Positions 34,687 through 44,361 of a stretch of 64,000 nucleotides of DNA are shown one piece after another; the stretch's first letter is position 1, and the number at the start of each line of letters is the position of its first letter. Made by a program: the position numbers and the translations under genes. The stretch is from Rhodococcus sp. NBC_00297 (GTDB lineage: Bacteria > Actinomycetota > Actinomycetes > Mycobacteriales > Mycobacteriaceae): assembly GCF_036173065.1 (NCBI RefSeq), contig NZ_CP108041.1:2607001-2671000 (forward strand), written 5' to 3'. The notes below the pieces were generated by a model. The model searched no databases, was not told where the DNA came from, and saw only the letters and a list, made by a program, of their open reading frames with translations.

Positions 34687-35900
34687 CGAGGTCGTCCCGC
34701 GTCGGCAGGCTCGTGTCCTCGGGCTCGGTTCACGAGTTGACGCAGCGAGTGGTACGCCGTCTCTACGACCGGACCGGCGCTCACAGACTGGAGTTCCCGA
34801 TTCGCGTCGGCGACATCGTCGACTCGTCGTCGGTGCGTCTGCCACCGCCGTCCACGAGGCAGATGTCCGACGCGCTGGTGGTCGGATGGGTGTGTTCTCC
34901 GCCGGGAGCAGCATCCGGGGGACACGCGACGATGTTCCGGATGGTGGCGGCGCTGGAGGATGCCGGACACGAGTGCCGAATTCTCCTGTACGACCCGCAC
35001 GGGGTGGATCTGGCGCGGTATCGAGAGACGATCAGGGCCAGGTGGCCACATGTCCGGGCCGCGGTGGAGGACATCGACGCCGGCCTCGGTGTCGCGGACG
35101 CGTACGTCGCCACGTCCTGGCAGTCGGCGCACGTCCTCGCCGGCCGGGGTGACATCCCCGGAACGCGACTCTACTTCGTGCAGGACTACGAACCGTACTT
35201 CTACCCGCCGGGCAGCGAATACGCACTGGCGGAGGACACCTACCGCTTCGGCTTCCACCTTCTGGCGCTGGGTCACATGGTGCACGACGAGATCCGCACG
35301 AACGTGGGAGTCGACAGTTCGGTGATCGAGTTCGGTTGCGACACGGACACGTATCGGGTGCGCGGAGCGACTCCCCGTCACGGGATCGCCTTCTACTCGA
35401 GGCCGGACACGGCGCGACGAGGATCGATTCTGGCCGGCGTGGCGCTGGACGAGTTCCACGCCCGACGACCCGATCAGACCATTCACCTGATCGGCCCGCG
35501 TCCGTTGTCCATGTCTGCTCCCGCCGTCGAGCACGGTGTGCTCACCCCGGAAGAGCTCGCGGCTCTGTACAACTCGTGTGTCGGCGGAATAGGGCTCTCG
35601 TTCACGAACATCTCGCTGGTGGTGGAGGAGATGGCGATGTGCGGCGCCGTTCCCGTCGTCAACGAGTCGCCGCGAGCACGCGCTGATGTGGTGCATCCCG
35701 GTGTGGTGTGGGCGCAACCCACACCCGGTGCGCTCGCCACGGCGCTCTGCGACGTCGTCGACCACCACGACGTGACGGGAAGAGCGAGCGCCATGGGGCG
35801 CGCGCGCCGTCCGGGGTCCTGGGACCAATCCGGTCGGTCGCTGGTCACAGCACTGACGCTCGCAGTTCGGAACGAGGTCGAGAAAGTGATGACGCCGTGA
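34683..35900 (+). CDS. GT4-type glycosyltransferase, WsaF-like
   Basis: 405 residues; GTG overlaps the previous stop. GT-B fold with WVCSPPGAASGGHATMFRMV as the N-terminal Gly-rich loop. YFVQDYEPYFYPPGSEYALA is a segment I associate with the rhamnosyltransferase WsaF group. In the donor half, HLIGPRPLS and GLSFTNISLVVEEMAMCG are visible. It probably adds one sugar of the repeat unit at the cytoplasmic face. Donor sugar unknown. Confidence 0.8.
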   Translation: MTRSSRVGRLVSSGSVHELTQRVVRRLYDRTGAHRLEFPIRVGDIVDSSSVRLPPPSTRQMSDALVVGWVCSPPGAASGGHATMFRMVAALEDAGHECRILLYDPHGVDLARYRETIRARWPHVRAAVEDIDAGLGVADAYVATSWQSAHVLAGRGDIPGTRLYFVQDYEPYFYPPGSEYALAEDTYRFGFHLLALGHMVHDEIRTNVGVDSSVIEFGCDTDTYRVRGATPRHGIAFYSRPDTARRGSILAGVALDEFHARRPDQTIHLIGPRPLSMSAPAVEHGVLTPEELAALYNSCVGGIGLSFTNISLVVEEMAMCGAVPVVNESPRARADVVHPGVVWAQPTPGALATALCDVVDHHDVTGRASAMGRARRPGSWDQSGRSLVTALTLAVRNEVEKVMTP

Positions 35901-37087
35901 GAATTCTCGTCATACCGCACCAGATGTCCATGGGAGGCAGCCAGATCAATGCGATAGAGCTGGCCGCCAAGGTGCGCGACATGGGACACCACGTGGTGCT
36001 GTACGCACCGCACGGCGTCCTCGATCCGCTCGTCGACGAGGTCGGGGTGCCCCGCATCGTCAAACGAACCGACGCGGACCTGTCGCCAGGGTCCGTCCGG
36101 AGGCTCGTCGACATCGTCCGACGTGAACGTATCGATCTGATCCATGCGTACGAGTGGGGTCCGAGCCTGGAGGCGACGTTCGGGCCGCACCTGAGGTTCG
36201 GGGTGCCCGTACTCATGACGGTGCTGTCGATGGTCGTCGACGATTTCCTGCCCCGGCATCTGCCCATGACTCTCAGTACCCGCGAGATGGTGGACCAGAG
36301 GCGCGCGGTGCACGAGAGAGTGCTACTCACCGAGCCGCCCATCGACACGGATCTCAACACTGCCGGTGATCGTGCGGCGGCCCGCGCCGTCTTCGGATTC
36401 GAGGACGACGAGATCGTGGTGACCACGGTCTGCCGACTGACCTCCGACCTCGAGAAGCTCGAGGGCACACTCGTCGCCCTCGACGTTCTCGGCCGACTCG
36501 CGCACGATCGACGCGTGACGATGGTGATCGTGGGAGACGGTACCGGTCTCGACGAGGTCAGGCGACGAGCGGACATCGTCAATGCCGATCACGGCCGCAC
36601 CGTGATCCACGTGACGGGACAGCTGCTCGATCCGCGGCCGGCGTACGACGCCGCCGACGTCATGATCGGGATGGGCAGCTCGGCCCTGAAGGGTCTCGCG
36701 TTCGGGAAGCCTCTGGTGGTGCAGGGTGAGGGCGGTTACTGGAAGCTGCTGACTCCCGACACCGTCGACGAGTTCCTCTACGCGGGATGGTTCGGCCGGG
36801 GAGGGCGCGGTGCCGCCGACTTCGAACCGGAGATCGTGCGCGTGCTCGATGACCGGGCCCTGCGCACCGAACTGGGTGTGTACGGCCTCGAACTGGCTCG
36901 GCGACGGTACTCGTTGACGGTCCTGGCGTCGGCACTCGAGTCGATGTACGAGGACGTCCTGTCGAGTGCGCCGGGGCGTGAACCACGCGCGCTCGCGCGA
37001 TCGGCTCGCGAGGTTGCGAAGTTCCTCGCGTACAGGGTCGTACATCCGTCACCGGTCGCGTCGTCCGCCGACGGCCGGACCGCCTGA
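35897..37087 (+). CDS. GT4-family glycosyltransferase
   Basis: 396 residues from the GTG overlapping the previous stop; upstream in-frame codons belong to a shadow. N-terminal ILVIPHQMSMGGSQINAIEL and LIHAYEWGPS are GT4 acceptor-domain motifs. VTTVCRLTSDLEKLEGTLVA begins the donor domain, and MIGMGSSALKGLAFGKPLVV stands where the E-x7-E motif usually lies, lacking the first Glu. That suggests a divergent GT4 or a reduced active site. Polymer assembly role inferred from the operon. Confidence 0.78.
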   Translation: MRILVIPHQMSMGGSQINAIELAAKVRDMGHHVVLYAPHGVLDPLVDEVGVPRIVKRTDADLSPGSVRRLVDIVRRERIDLIHAYEWGPSLEATFGPHLRFGVPVLMTVLSMVVDDFLPRHLPMTLSTREMVDQRRAVHERVLLTEPPIDTDLNTAGDRAAARAVFGFEDDEIVVTTVCRLTSDLEKLEGTLVALDVLGRLAHDRRVTMVIVGDGTGLDEVRRRADIVNADHGRTVIHVTGQLLDPRPAYDAADVMIGMGSSALKGLAFGKPLVVQGEGGYWKLLTPDTVDEFLYAGWFGRGGRGAADFEPEIVRVLDDRALRTELGVYGLELARRRYSLTVLASALESMYEDVLSSAPGREPRALARSAREVAKFLAYRVVHPSPVASSADGRTA

Positions 37088-37091
37088 CACC

Positions 37092-38168
37092 GTGCGTCGG
37101 GTCCCGTTCCCGCTCGCGAGTACCGCTGACGGTCGACGAGCGACCGTGTCGGTCGTCGTCCCCTGCTTCGACTACGCGCACTTCCTGCCGTCGGCGGTGA
37201 TGTCCGTCCTCGACCAGACGGAGGTCGACGTGGAGGTCGTGATCGTCGACGATGCGTCGACGGACGACAGCCTCGCCGTGGCCACCGCTCTGGCGGAACG
37301 CTTCTCGATGGTCTCCGTCCTGGCACACACCACCAACCGCGGCCCGGTCGAGACCTTCAACGATGGTCTGGCCCGCGCACGCGGGGAGTTCCTGGTACGC
37401 CTGGACGCCGACGACATGCTGACACCCGGCTCGCTCGAGCGGTCCGCACGAGTGCTGCGGGACCGGCCCGGTGTGGGAATGGTGTACGGCCACCCCCTGC
37501 ACATGTCCGGGGACGTGTGTCCGGCGCCGTCCACCCGGATCAGGGACGTGACCATCTGGTCCGACGGGGAATGGCTGCGCGACCGGTGCGTCGATGCACT
37601 CAACGTGGTGACCTCGCCTGAAGTCATGATGCGAATGTCGCTGGTGAACGAGGTCGGAGGTCAGATGCCGCTCGCCCACACCCACGACATGGAGATGTGG
37701 TTCAGACTGGCAGCGTTCGCGGACGTCGCCTACATCCGCGGTGTGGATCAGGCCTGGCATCGCGACCACCCCGCCAGTCTGTCCGCCCGCGAGGTGGATC
37801 CGATGCGCGACCTGTCGGAGCGGCGCGCGGCCTTCGACACCCTGTTCTCCGGTCCAGCAGGTGAGGTGGACGGCGCCGCGGAGATGTACGCCGCCGCTCG
37901 GAACGCTCTCGCTCGCGACGCCCTGCAGCGTGCCCGCGGGGCTTTCGACCGGCGCGCGGTCGATCTCGACCTCGTGGACCGCTGTCGAAGGTTCGCGGCC
38001 GGCGTCGACCCGGGCATCATCGGCACGACGGCGTGGGCCACCGTCGACGCGAGAGTGCGCCGCGGAGCGGGATCGGCTGTCCGCCCGTCCTACGTCGCCG
38101 ACAGGGTCGCCCGCCGACTGCGGTCACAGGCCGCATGGCGGCGGTGGCACCGCGACGGCGTCTACTGA
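37092..38168 (+). CDS. GT2-family glycosyltransferase
   Basis: 358 residues from GTG 37092, four bases after the previous stop. GT-A fold: SVVVPCFDYAHFLPSAVMSV, EVVIVDDASTDDSL and the DxD-type FLVRLDADDMLTPGS. The C-terminal 120 residues are helical and Arg-rich. It is the last gene of the nine-gene operon and converges on the Wzz-like gene with a 7-bp overlap of stops. Confidence 0.85.
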   Translation: MRRVPFPLASTADGRRATVSVVVPCFDYAHFLPSAVMSVLDQTEVDVEVVIVDDASTDDSLAVATALAERFSMVSVLAHTTNRGPVETFNDGLARARGEFLVRLDADDMLTPGSLERSARVLRDRPGVGMVYGHPLHMSGDVCPAPSTRIRDVTIWSDGEWLRDRCVDALNVVTSPEVMMRMSLVNEVGGQMPLAHTHDMEMWFRLAAFADVAYIRGVDQAWHRDHPASLSAREVDPMRDLSERRAAFDTLFSGPAGEVDGAAEMYAAARNALARDALQRARGAFDRRAVDLDLVDRCRRFAAGVDPGIIGTTAWATVDARVRRGAGSAVRPSYVADRVARRLRSQAAWRRWHRDGVY

Positions 38169-39376
38169 CGATCGGCTTCGTCTCGCGTCCGAGCCGAGCG
38201 ATCGGCCGTGTCTCCGTTCGGTCGCCCGATGCGCGGTGTGGGTCGTACGGAGCTGCCGGTCCGTGACCTGGTGACGGTCGTCGTGGTCGTCTCGTCCGGT
38301 GTCCGATGTTGCACGGTCAGAGCCGGTGTGGTGGCCGGTGTCGGCCGACGCGCGGGGATGACCGACGGCATGCTCGGTGGGCGTTGTCTCGTCGAGGTCT
38401 TCGGCTCCACGGTGGTCGCGGAGCGTGTGGTGGCGGATTCCCGTGCCGGTACGGGATTCGGTCCGGTGCCGTCGACCCGGTCGATCGGCGTGCCGGTCGG
38501 CGTCGTGGTGGGCCGACCGTGCGGCCGCGCCGGGATTCTGGTGGGCGCGGGCGTGGCCGCCGGAGTCTGCGGCCGTGGGGACGGCAGGGACGGTTCGGGA
38601 GCCGGCAGAGCCGACACCACGGGTACCGGACGCGTGACCTCGTGATCGTCCGACACGGGTGTCGCGCGACGGAGGTCGAGCGTGCTCGTCGTCCCGTCGT
38701 CCGGCCGGGTCCGAGTCGACGGCTCCACCGGGGGCTTCGACGGGGTCCGTCGACGGTCGTCCAGCGCACGGGCCACGGAGATGGCGCCGACCAGCAGCAC
38801 GATGCCGCCGATTCCGGCCACCGCAGCATTGCGAAGACGGCTCGACACTCGCTCCACGGCTCCGGTGGGGATGTTGATCGGCTGGATCGTGATCATGAAC
38901 TCCGGGGACGCGCCGTTCACCGACTGAGCGTCCCGTACCTGGACACTCAGCAGTTCGCCCAGTCGTGCAGCGGTCGCGACGGCCACGGCAGGGTCGGGTG
39001 CCGACGCGGTGATGGTCAGGATCTGAGCGGTGGTGGCGAGGCCCTGGCCGACAGTGAACTCGGTCGACAGCCCCTCGTTCTCGAGGATCGAACCGACGTC
39101 CTCCGACGACAGACGAGTGCGACCGACCTCTAGTACGAGTGTGGGATCGGTGGATCGGAGATACGGATTGTCAGCTCTGGCACCGAGTTCCGGGTCCGCG
39201 TCGATCGCGAGATCGCTGGGCAGCGACGGGGTGATCATCGCGTAGGACGACGATGCCTGGTATGCGCGCGGACCGAAGAAGAGCGCTCCCACGACCAGTG
39301 CACCGGCGAGCACGGCGAACGGTAGGGCGATGTACTTGTGACGCCACACGATGCGCACGACTGTCATCGGATCCAT
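38162..39376 (-). CDS. Wzz-like chain-length/co-polymerase membrane protein
   Basis: 404 residues. First membrane helix at about 16-36 (IALPFAVLAGALVVGALFF), an external domain of about 150 residues with helical segments, and a second helix near 187-207 (AVAGIGGIVLLVGAISVARA). This is the topology of Wzz/YveK chain-length regulators. No tyrosine kinase (Walker A/B) domain is fused. Residues 210-404 form a Pro/Thr/Arg-rich disordered cytoplasmic tail, unusual for Wzz and common in actinobacterial versions. Start ATG 39374-39376; a second Met three codons later is possible. Lies 19 bp after the polymerase gene, on the same strand. Confidence 0.72.
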   Translation of the reverse strand: MDPMTVVRIVWRHKYIALPFAVLAGALVVGALFFGPRAYQASSSYAMITPSLPSDLAIDADPELGARADNPYLRSTDPTLVLEVGRTRLSSEDVGSILENEGLSTEFTVGQGLATTAQILTITASAPDPAVAVATAARLGELLSVQVRDAQSVNGASPEFMITIQPINIPTGAVERVSSRLRNAAVAGIGGIVLLVGAISVARALDDRRRTPSKPPVEPSTRTRPDDGTTSTLDLRRATPVSDDHEVTRPVPVVSALPAPEPSLPSPRPQTPAATPAPTRIPARPHGRPTTTPTGTPIDRVDGTGPNPVPARESATTRSATTVEPKTSTRQRPPSMPSVIPARRPTPATTPALTVQHRTPDETTTTTVTRSRTGSSVRPTPRIGRPNGDTADRSARTRDEADRQ

Positions 39377-39395
39377 AGCGAGAGCCTTTCGGTGA

Positions 39396-40730
39396 TCATG
39401 AGGGTGCGGCCGATCCGCGAGGTGCCGTGTTCCGAGCGATCATCCAGACCGCTCCGGACAACCCGACGAAGATCGGGAAGACGATGGTGAAGACCGGGAA
39501 CGACAGCGAGTCGAACACTGCCGAACCGACGGCGGCGACGGCGCACGCGGCCCCGACGCTTGCCGCCAGCAACCGAAGCGACGGCTCACTCGACCAGAAC
39601 GCCACTCCCACAGCCGCTACGACGGGCGTGAGCATGAAGAGCATCAGTGCGACCACGCCGATGAGCCCGAGTTCGATGGCACTGTTGAGGTATTCGTTGT
39701 CCAGGATCTGCAGGGCATTGGTCGGCATGTAGGTTGCCGGTCCGCTACCGAAGAACGGGTGACGTTCGATCATCGCCTGAATTCTCGGGTAGTTGTTCAC
39801 GCGCGTGAGCAGCGACGGATCCGACTCGGCGTCCGCGAACAGCGTGGCCCGAAGCGTGGCGATCAGACCGGGTACGGACACGAAGAGAACCACCACGACG
39901 AAGGGGATGGCGATCGCCGACCAGCGACGCGCGAAACGGGGGAGGAACGGCACCGTGACGATCGCCCCGACGACCAGACCGAGAATGGCTGACCGCGACA
40001 CCGTGATGACGGAAGCGAATGCAATTGCACCACATTGGGTCCAGTGCACCCAGGCCCGTCCGGACGGGTCGTGGAGCGCCCGCCACACCGCGAGCGGAAG
40101 GACCATCGCGAGGACGAGTCCCAGTTCGATCGGAGTGAAGGTGTTGCCGGCGACCCGAGTCAGCAGACCGCGCGCCTGGAAGGTCGTCGCTCCACCGTTG
40201 TCCGTCATCCCGACCATCAGAGTGCGGACGTGGTCGAGCGGGTCCGTCTTCATGACGAACTGGTACAGCGCGACGGCCGCACACACCGTCGCCGCGCGAA
40301 CGAAGGTACGCGACAGTGTCATCGCGTGGTCCAGGGTGCGGACGGTCTCCGCGGTGACGGCGATGAGGGCCGTGATCGCGAACATCGTCAGGATCCACCG
40401 ATCCGCGGACGCTCGCTGCACCTCGTCGACGTCGGACATGCGGATGTAGGACAGGACGGACGACAGCCACAGTGCTGCGAGTCCGATCCGTGCGGGGTGG
40501 CGATGAGGAATGGGGTCGTGTGCGCGCCACACCACGGCAGCGGCCCACACGACGAACATCGCGATGGCAACCAGCATCGCGGCGTATCCCACGGCCCCGA
40601 TGGGTGCGAACACCATGTTGGCGGGAAGCACCAGAGCCGCCACGACGATGATCCGAAGCAACAGCGGGATCGCACCGACTGACGACTCCGGGCCGGCGCG
40701 ACGTCCCGGAGGCGCTGTGCTGCTTACCAT
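39396..40730 (-). CDS. Wzy/O-antigen-ligase-like polymerase
   Basis: 444 residues from ATG 40728-40730 with GAGGAA upstream. About twelve membrane helices and one larger external loop near the C-terminal third, containing LLTRVNNYPRIQAMIERHPF, GSGPATYMP and LDNEYLNSAIELG. That pattern (Arg/His-bearing loop, GxGxxxY, DNxYL) is the Wzy_C/O-antigen ligase signature. It would join flipped repeat units outside the membrane. The long open frame upstream of 40730 is a shadow. Paired with the Wzz-like gene downstream. Confidence 0.82.
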   Translation of the reverse strand: MVSSTAPPGRRAGPESSVGAIPLLLRIIVVAALVLPANMVFAPIGAVGYAAMLVAIAMFVVWAAAVVWRAHDPIPHRHPARIGLAALWLSSVLSYIRMSDVDEVQRASADRWILTMFAITALIAVTAETVRTLDHAMTLSRTFVRAATVCAAVALYQFVMKTDPLDHVRTLMVGMTDNGGATTFQARGLLTRVAGNTFTPIELGLVLAMVLPLAVWRALHDPSGRAWVHWTQCGAIAFASVITVSRSAILGLVVGAIVTVPFLPRFARRWSAIAIPFVVVVLFVSVPGLIATLRATLFADAESDPSLLTRVNNYPRIQAMIERHPFFGSGPATYMPTNALQILDNEYLNSAIELGLIGVVALMLFMLTPVVAAVGVAFWSSEPSLRLLAASVGAACAVAAVGSAVFDSLSFPVFTIVFPIFVGLSGAVWMIARNTAPRGSAAPS

Positions 40731-40986
40731 GTGGTGGTTCCTCGCGATCGGCCGCGCAGAGCGGTGAGGTCGGTCGTGCACCCCCCGATGAACCAACCGT
40801 CGTCTATAACATACCGCACGACTGCTCTTCGGGTCGGTTCCGAGGAGAAAGATCGATCGATCGAATGACACCTTGCCCATCGGTATGGTTTCCGGGTTCG
40901 AGAGATGGAACAGTGGGCCCCACAACGAGACACCGCCGCTCGTCGGGTGTGTATTCCGGTGCTCGACTTCCGAGAGGTTCTCCGTC
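40731..40986. promoter_or_regulatory. Divergent promoter region inside the exopolysaccharide island
   Basis: 256 bp between the polymerase gene (minus) and the lipoprotein gene (plus). Around 40800-40870 it is AT-richer (GTCTATAACATACCGCACGA, then GATCGATCGA), the most promoter-like stretch of the gap. No long dyad was found. It presumably drives both the polymerase/Wzz pair and the lipoprotein/DUF6492 pair. Confidence 0.4.
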
Positions 40987-42294
40987 ATGAGACGCACACG
41001 AGTCGGCACGGTTCTCGCGGTCCTGGTCCTCGCGATCAGCGGGTGCACCGCGATCGAACCGCCGGGGACGTCGACCGCGTCTCCCACGCCCGTCTCGTCC
41101 TCGTCCGTGGTCGTGCGTCAGGTCGACGGTGGTCCCGACTTCTACTCGCGCTTCACTGACTCTCTGCCCGACGACCCCGACTTCTTCCCCATGGCGGTGT
41201 GGTCCGAGTCGGTGGTCGACGACACGGGGTGGCCCGTGGAGAAGGCCGCCGGCATCAACGTGTATCTCGAGCCGACGGCGGACACGGACCTGCAACGCAT
41301 CGCCGACAACGGTATGTACGCGATCACGAGCTCGAGCACACCGGAGGGCCCGGTGGCCGGCTACTTCACCGCCGACGAGGCGGACATGTGGGCGGGACCC
41401 GGAAGTGCTGCGGCTACCGGACTCAGGCCGGGCGAAGGGGATGTCTGCGAACCGTCCGACGAGCCGTGCGGGTACTCGGTGATGGCGAAGGCCGCCGAGG
41501 GCGCGCCGGACGGGGCTTTGCGTTTCACCAACTACGGCAAGGGAGTCGCGTACTGGGAGTCGGACGAGCAGGCCGGCCGCTTCGTGAACGAGTACCAGGA
41601 CGTGGTGTCCGCGGACGTGTACTGGTTCACCGACCCCTCGGTGTGCGCCGGGACCGAGGGCGGCGGGCTGGTCAACGACGGCGAGACCGTTCCGGACGAC
41701 AGGTGCCGTCTCGCCGCCAACTACGGGCGGACGGTGGAGCGCGTTCGGTCGCTCGTCGATCCGCCGGGAAGCCGACCGGTGTGGGGATTCGTCGAGGTGG
41801 GACATCCGTTCCGTGAGGAGTGGGCCCCCACCATCACGGTGCCGGAGATCCGAGCCGCCGTGTGGAGCAGTCTCATCGCCGGAGCCCGCGGAATCACCTA
41901 CTTCGTTCACAACTTCGGGGGGCCCTGTCCCACCCAGCACGCGATTCGTGACTGCGGCAGCGAATTGAGGGAGGGAATCGCGAGAACCGGTCGGGAGGTC
42001 GCGGAACTCGCCCCGGTCCTGAACTCCCCCTCGGTGGACGGACTGGTGCATCACGACTCCCGGATCGCGACGTCGACCCGCATCCACGGTGATGCGCTCT
42101 ACATTCTCGCCGGATCCACCGAGCCGGGTCCGGTCGACGCGGAGATCACCGTTGACTGCGCGGTGTCGACGGCGTCGGTGGTCGGCGAGGGTCGCGACGT
42201 CCCGATCACCGACGGCCGCATCTCGGACACGTTCGAGGACGGCAACGCCGTCCACGTCTACCAGTTGCCGGGCGGCGCAGCATGTCTGACCTGA
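40987..42294 (+). CDS. Secreted lipoprotein with glycosidase-like fold
   Basis: 435 residues from ATG 40987 with GAGAGG upstream. Signal peptide with a good lipobox LAISGC (Cys20), so an outer-face lipoprotein. FFPMAVWSESV and IRAAVWSSLIAGARGITYFVH look like strands of a TIM-barrel glycoside hydrolase (the W-x-x-L-x-x-G-A-R-G-x-x-Y-F pattern recurs in such enzymes), and WGFVEVGHPFREEW carries a candidate catalytic Glu. No exact family can be assigned. In this island it is a good candidate for trimming or releasing the exopolysaccharide. Its last 13 bp overlap the next gene. Confidence 0.68.
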   Translation: MRRTRVGTVLAVLVLAISGCTAIEPPGTSTASPTPVSSSSVVVRQVDGGPDFYSRFTDSLPDDPDFFPMAVWSESVVDDTGWPVEKAAGINVYLEPTADTDLQRIADNGMYAITSSSTPEGPVAGYFTADEADMWAGPGSAAATGLRPGEGDVCEPSDEPCGYSVMAKAAEGAPDGALRFTNYGKGVAYWESDEQAGRFVNEYQDVVSADVYWFTDPSVCAGTEGGGLVNDGETVPDDRCRLAANYGRTVERVRSLVDPPGSRPVWGFVEVGHPFREEWAPTITVPEIRAAVWSSLIAGARGITYFVHNFGGPCPTQHAIRDCGSELREGIARTGREVAELAPVLNSPSVDGLVHHDSRIATSTRIHGDALYILAGSTEPGPVDAEITVDCAVSTASVVGEGRDVPITDGRISDTFEDGNAVHVYQLPGGAACLT

Positions 42295-43217
42295 CGCGGA
42301 CGATCGAGATCGTGACACCGTCCTATGCACCCGATCTGGCGCTCTTCGAGGACCTGCACAGTTCGGTGGTGCGATTCACTGCCGACGAGGTTCGGCACAG
42401 GGTGATCGTGCCGCGCCGGGACGAGGCGCTGTTCACGGCGATCGGGTCCTCTCGTCTGGTGGTCTCGACCGTCGACGACGTCCTGCCGGCGTCGTTCGTG
42501 TCTGTCGCCGCCGTGACCGACATGGTCCGGCGGCTCAGCCGGGTGTCGGCGATAGGAAAGATCCAACAACTGGATCTGACGCGCCCGTGGCTCCCGGTAC
42601 GGGGATGGATCGTGCAACAGGTCGTGAAGATTGCCATCGCGGCGGAGTCCACGGCATCCGTGGTCCTGCTGGCGGATTCGGACCTGACGTTCGTGTCCAC
42701 AGTTGCGGCGGACGACTTTCTGCGTGACGGTGTCGTCCGCCTGTACTCGAGAGCAACAGGGGTCCATGCCGGAATGGCGGATCATCTGGATTGGCATCGG
42801 TCGGCTCGCCGGTTGCTCGGCCTGGACGAGACTGTGACCCCTCCGTTGCCGGATCACATCTGTGGCCTCGTCGCGTGGGACCCACGCCTCGTGCGCTCGA
42901 TGGTGGACCACATCGCCGCCGTGGGCGGTCGTCACTGGATCCGCTGTGTCACCGCGGAACGTCATGTGTCCGAGTTCATCCTGTACGGCACGTACGTCGC
43001 CGAACTCGCCGATACACGTGACCGATCGTTCCTGTCCGATGATCCGCGGTGCCTCAGCCACTGGAGCACCGACACCTTGACGGAAAGCGACGGGCTCGCG
43101 TTCGCGTCGGCGGCACGCCCGTCCGACATCGCCGTCCAGATCCAGTCCACCTCGTGCACGACGCCGGAGACGCGGCGGTATCTCACGAAGTCCGTGATCG
43201 CCCGTCTGGCTCGGTGA
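42282..43217 (+). CDS. DUF6492-like putative glycosyltransferase
   Basis: 311 residues. IEIVTPSYAPDLALFEDLHS at the start and VVLLADSDLTFVST, with a DxD-like element, resemble a GT-A fold. VSEFILYGTYV near residue 235 is a pattern I associate with DUF6492, a family found in capsule and LPS loci. No membrane segment. It starts inside the lipoprotein gene, so the two are co-translated. Its 3' end overlaps the convergent acyltransferase gene by 35 bp. Confidence 0.58.
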   Translation: MSDLTRTIEIVTPSYAPDLALFEDLHSSVVRFTADEVRHRVIVPRRDEALFTAIGSSRLVVSTVDDVLPASFVSVAAVTDMVRRLSRVSAIGKIQQLDLTRPWLPVRGWIVQQVVKIAIAAESTASVVLLADSDLTFVSTVAADDFLRDGVVRLYSRATGVHAGMADHLDWHRSARRLLGLDETVTPPLPDHICGLVAWDPRLVRSMVDHIAAVGGRHWIRCVTAERHVSEFILYGTYVAELADTRDRSFLSDDPRCLSHWSTDTLTESDGLAFASAARPSDIAVQIQSTSCTTPETRRYLTKSVIARLAR

Positions 43218-44361
43218 CTCCCGCCGGCGGCACGGGCTGATCCGGCAGTGTCTGCCGTCGTGAGGTGAGATCGTCGCGCAGAGCGGACAGACCTCGTCCC
43301 ACTCGTCCTCGGGCCAGCGCGACCGGATACATCGCCAGCGCGACGCCGATGCCGGCGATCTGAGCGGCAACAGTGGTCGGGTCCTCGCCGATGGCCAGCG
43401 GGAGAACCAGATTGGCCAGACACAGTGCGATGAAGCACGCGAGGCTCCGCGACCCGATGATCCGTACGGCCCGCACCGCTGCAGGGGCACGGGACACGGC
43501 CGTTCTGGCGCACTGGTAGAGCACGACGAAGGCACACCACGCGAGAACGATGCGACCGGGACCGCACTCGGCCTTCCCGAACACCACCTCCTGCACGCCG
43601 TCGTTCGGCAGGAGGACAGCGATCGCAGCCACCAACGTTCCTGTCACGATCGCAGCAGACAGGGCGCGAGGGCCACGGAGCACTGCGACGACGGTCTGCC
43701 ATCGCCACCCGAGCACATAGGCGCCCGTGAACAGGAACTGCCAGCAGGCGACATCGAAGAACGCGTCACCGTACGGGCGATTGGGAAGAGCGCCGTGCGT
43801 CGACACCGACCCCGCCGTGTACACCAGAGCGCTCAGCACGAGGACGAGCACACCTCGTCTGGCAGCCAGTAACGGCGCACTGACGGCTGTGGAGAGAAGC
43901 AGCACGACGTACATGGACAGCATGTCGACGTTGCCGGGATTCACCTGCAGTGTGAGCGTCCAGAAGATCAAGCGGGACAACGACTCGGGTCCTCGATCCG
44001 GGAGTCCGTCGAGATGGGCGAGGAATCCGTCGACGATCGCGAGACCCACGATGGCGATGTGGGCGACATAGAGGAGGGCGGTGCGCTTCAGCCGTCGGGT
44101 GCGGAGTGCCGCGACACCGTTCGCCCGCGCGGTCCTCCCGTGCACCATGCCCAGGACGAGACCGGACATGAGGACGAAACCCGAGGCACCGTCCACCCAG
44201 GGTTGGAAATGCACGATTCTCCACACCGTCGACCCCGACGAGAGGTGCGTCAGAACCATGCTGAGAACGCAGAGGCCCCGGACGACGTCGATGGCATCGT
44301 CTCTACCGAGTCTCGGAGAGGGTGAGATCGCAGGCGTCGACATCGAGTACGGTTCGTTCAC
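43183..44361 (-). CDS. OpgC-like membrane acyltransferase
   Basis: 392 residues from GTG 44359-44361, whose GTGA overlaps the stop of the upstream glycosyltransferase gene; ATG 44343 is an alternative. About ten helices. RDDAIDVVRGLCVLSMVLTH gives the Arg and His of the acyltransferase-3/OpgC type, and FQPWVDGASGFVLMSGLVLG follows as in OpgC. Likely adds acetyl or succinyl groups to the exported polymer. It is the last gene of the minus-strand operon starting at 46756. Confidence 0.78.
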   Translation of the reverse strand: MNEPYSMSTPAISPSPRLGRDDAIDVVRGLCVLSMVLTHLSSGSTVWRIVHFQPWVDGASGFVLMSGLVLGMVHGRTARANGVAALRTRRLKRTALLYVAHIAIVGLAIVDGFLAHLDGLPDRGPESLSRLIFWTLTLQVNPGNVDMLSMYVVLLLSTAVSAPLLAARRGVLVLVLSALVYTAGSVSTHGALPNRPYGDAFFDVACWQFLFTGAYVLGWRWQTVVAVLRGPRALSAAIVTGTLVAAIAVLLPNDGVQEVVFGKAECGPGRIVLAWCAFVVLYQCARTAVSRAPAAVRAVRIIGSRSLACFIALCLANLVLPLAIGEDPTTVAAQIAGIGVALAMYPVALARGRVGRGLSALRDDLTSRRQTLPDQPVPPAGVTEPDGRSRTS

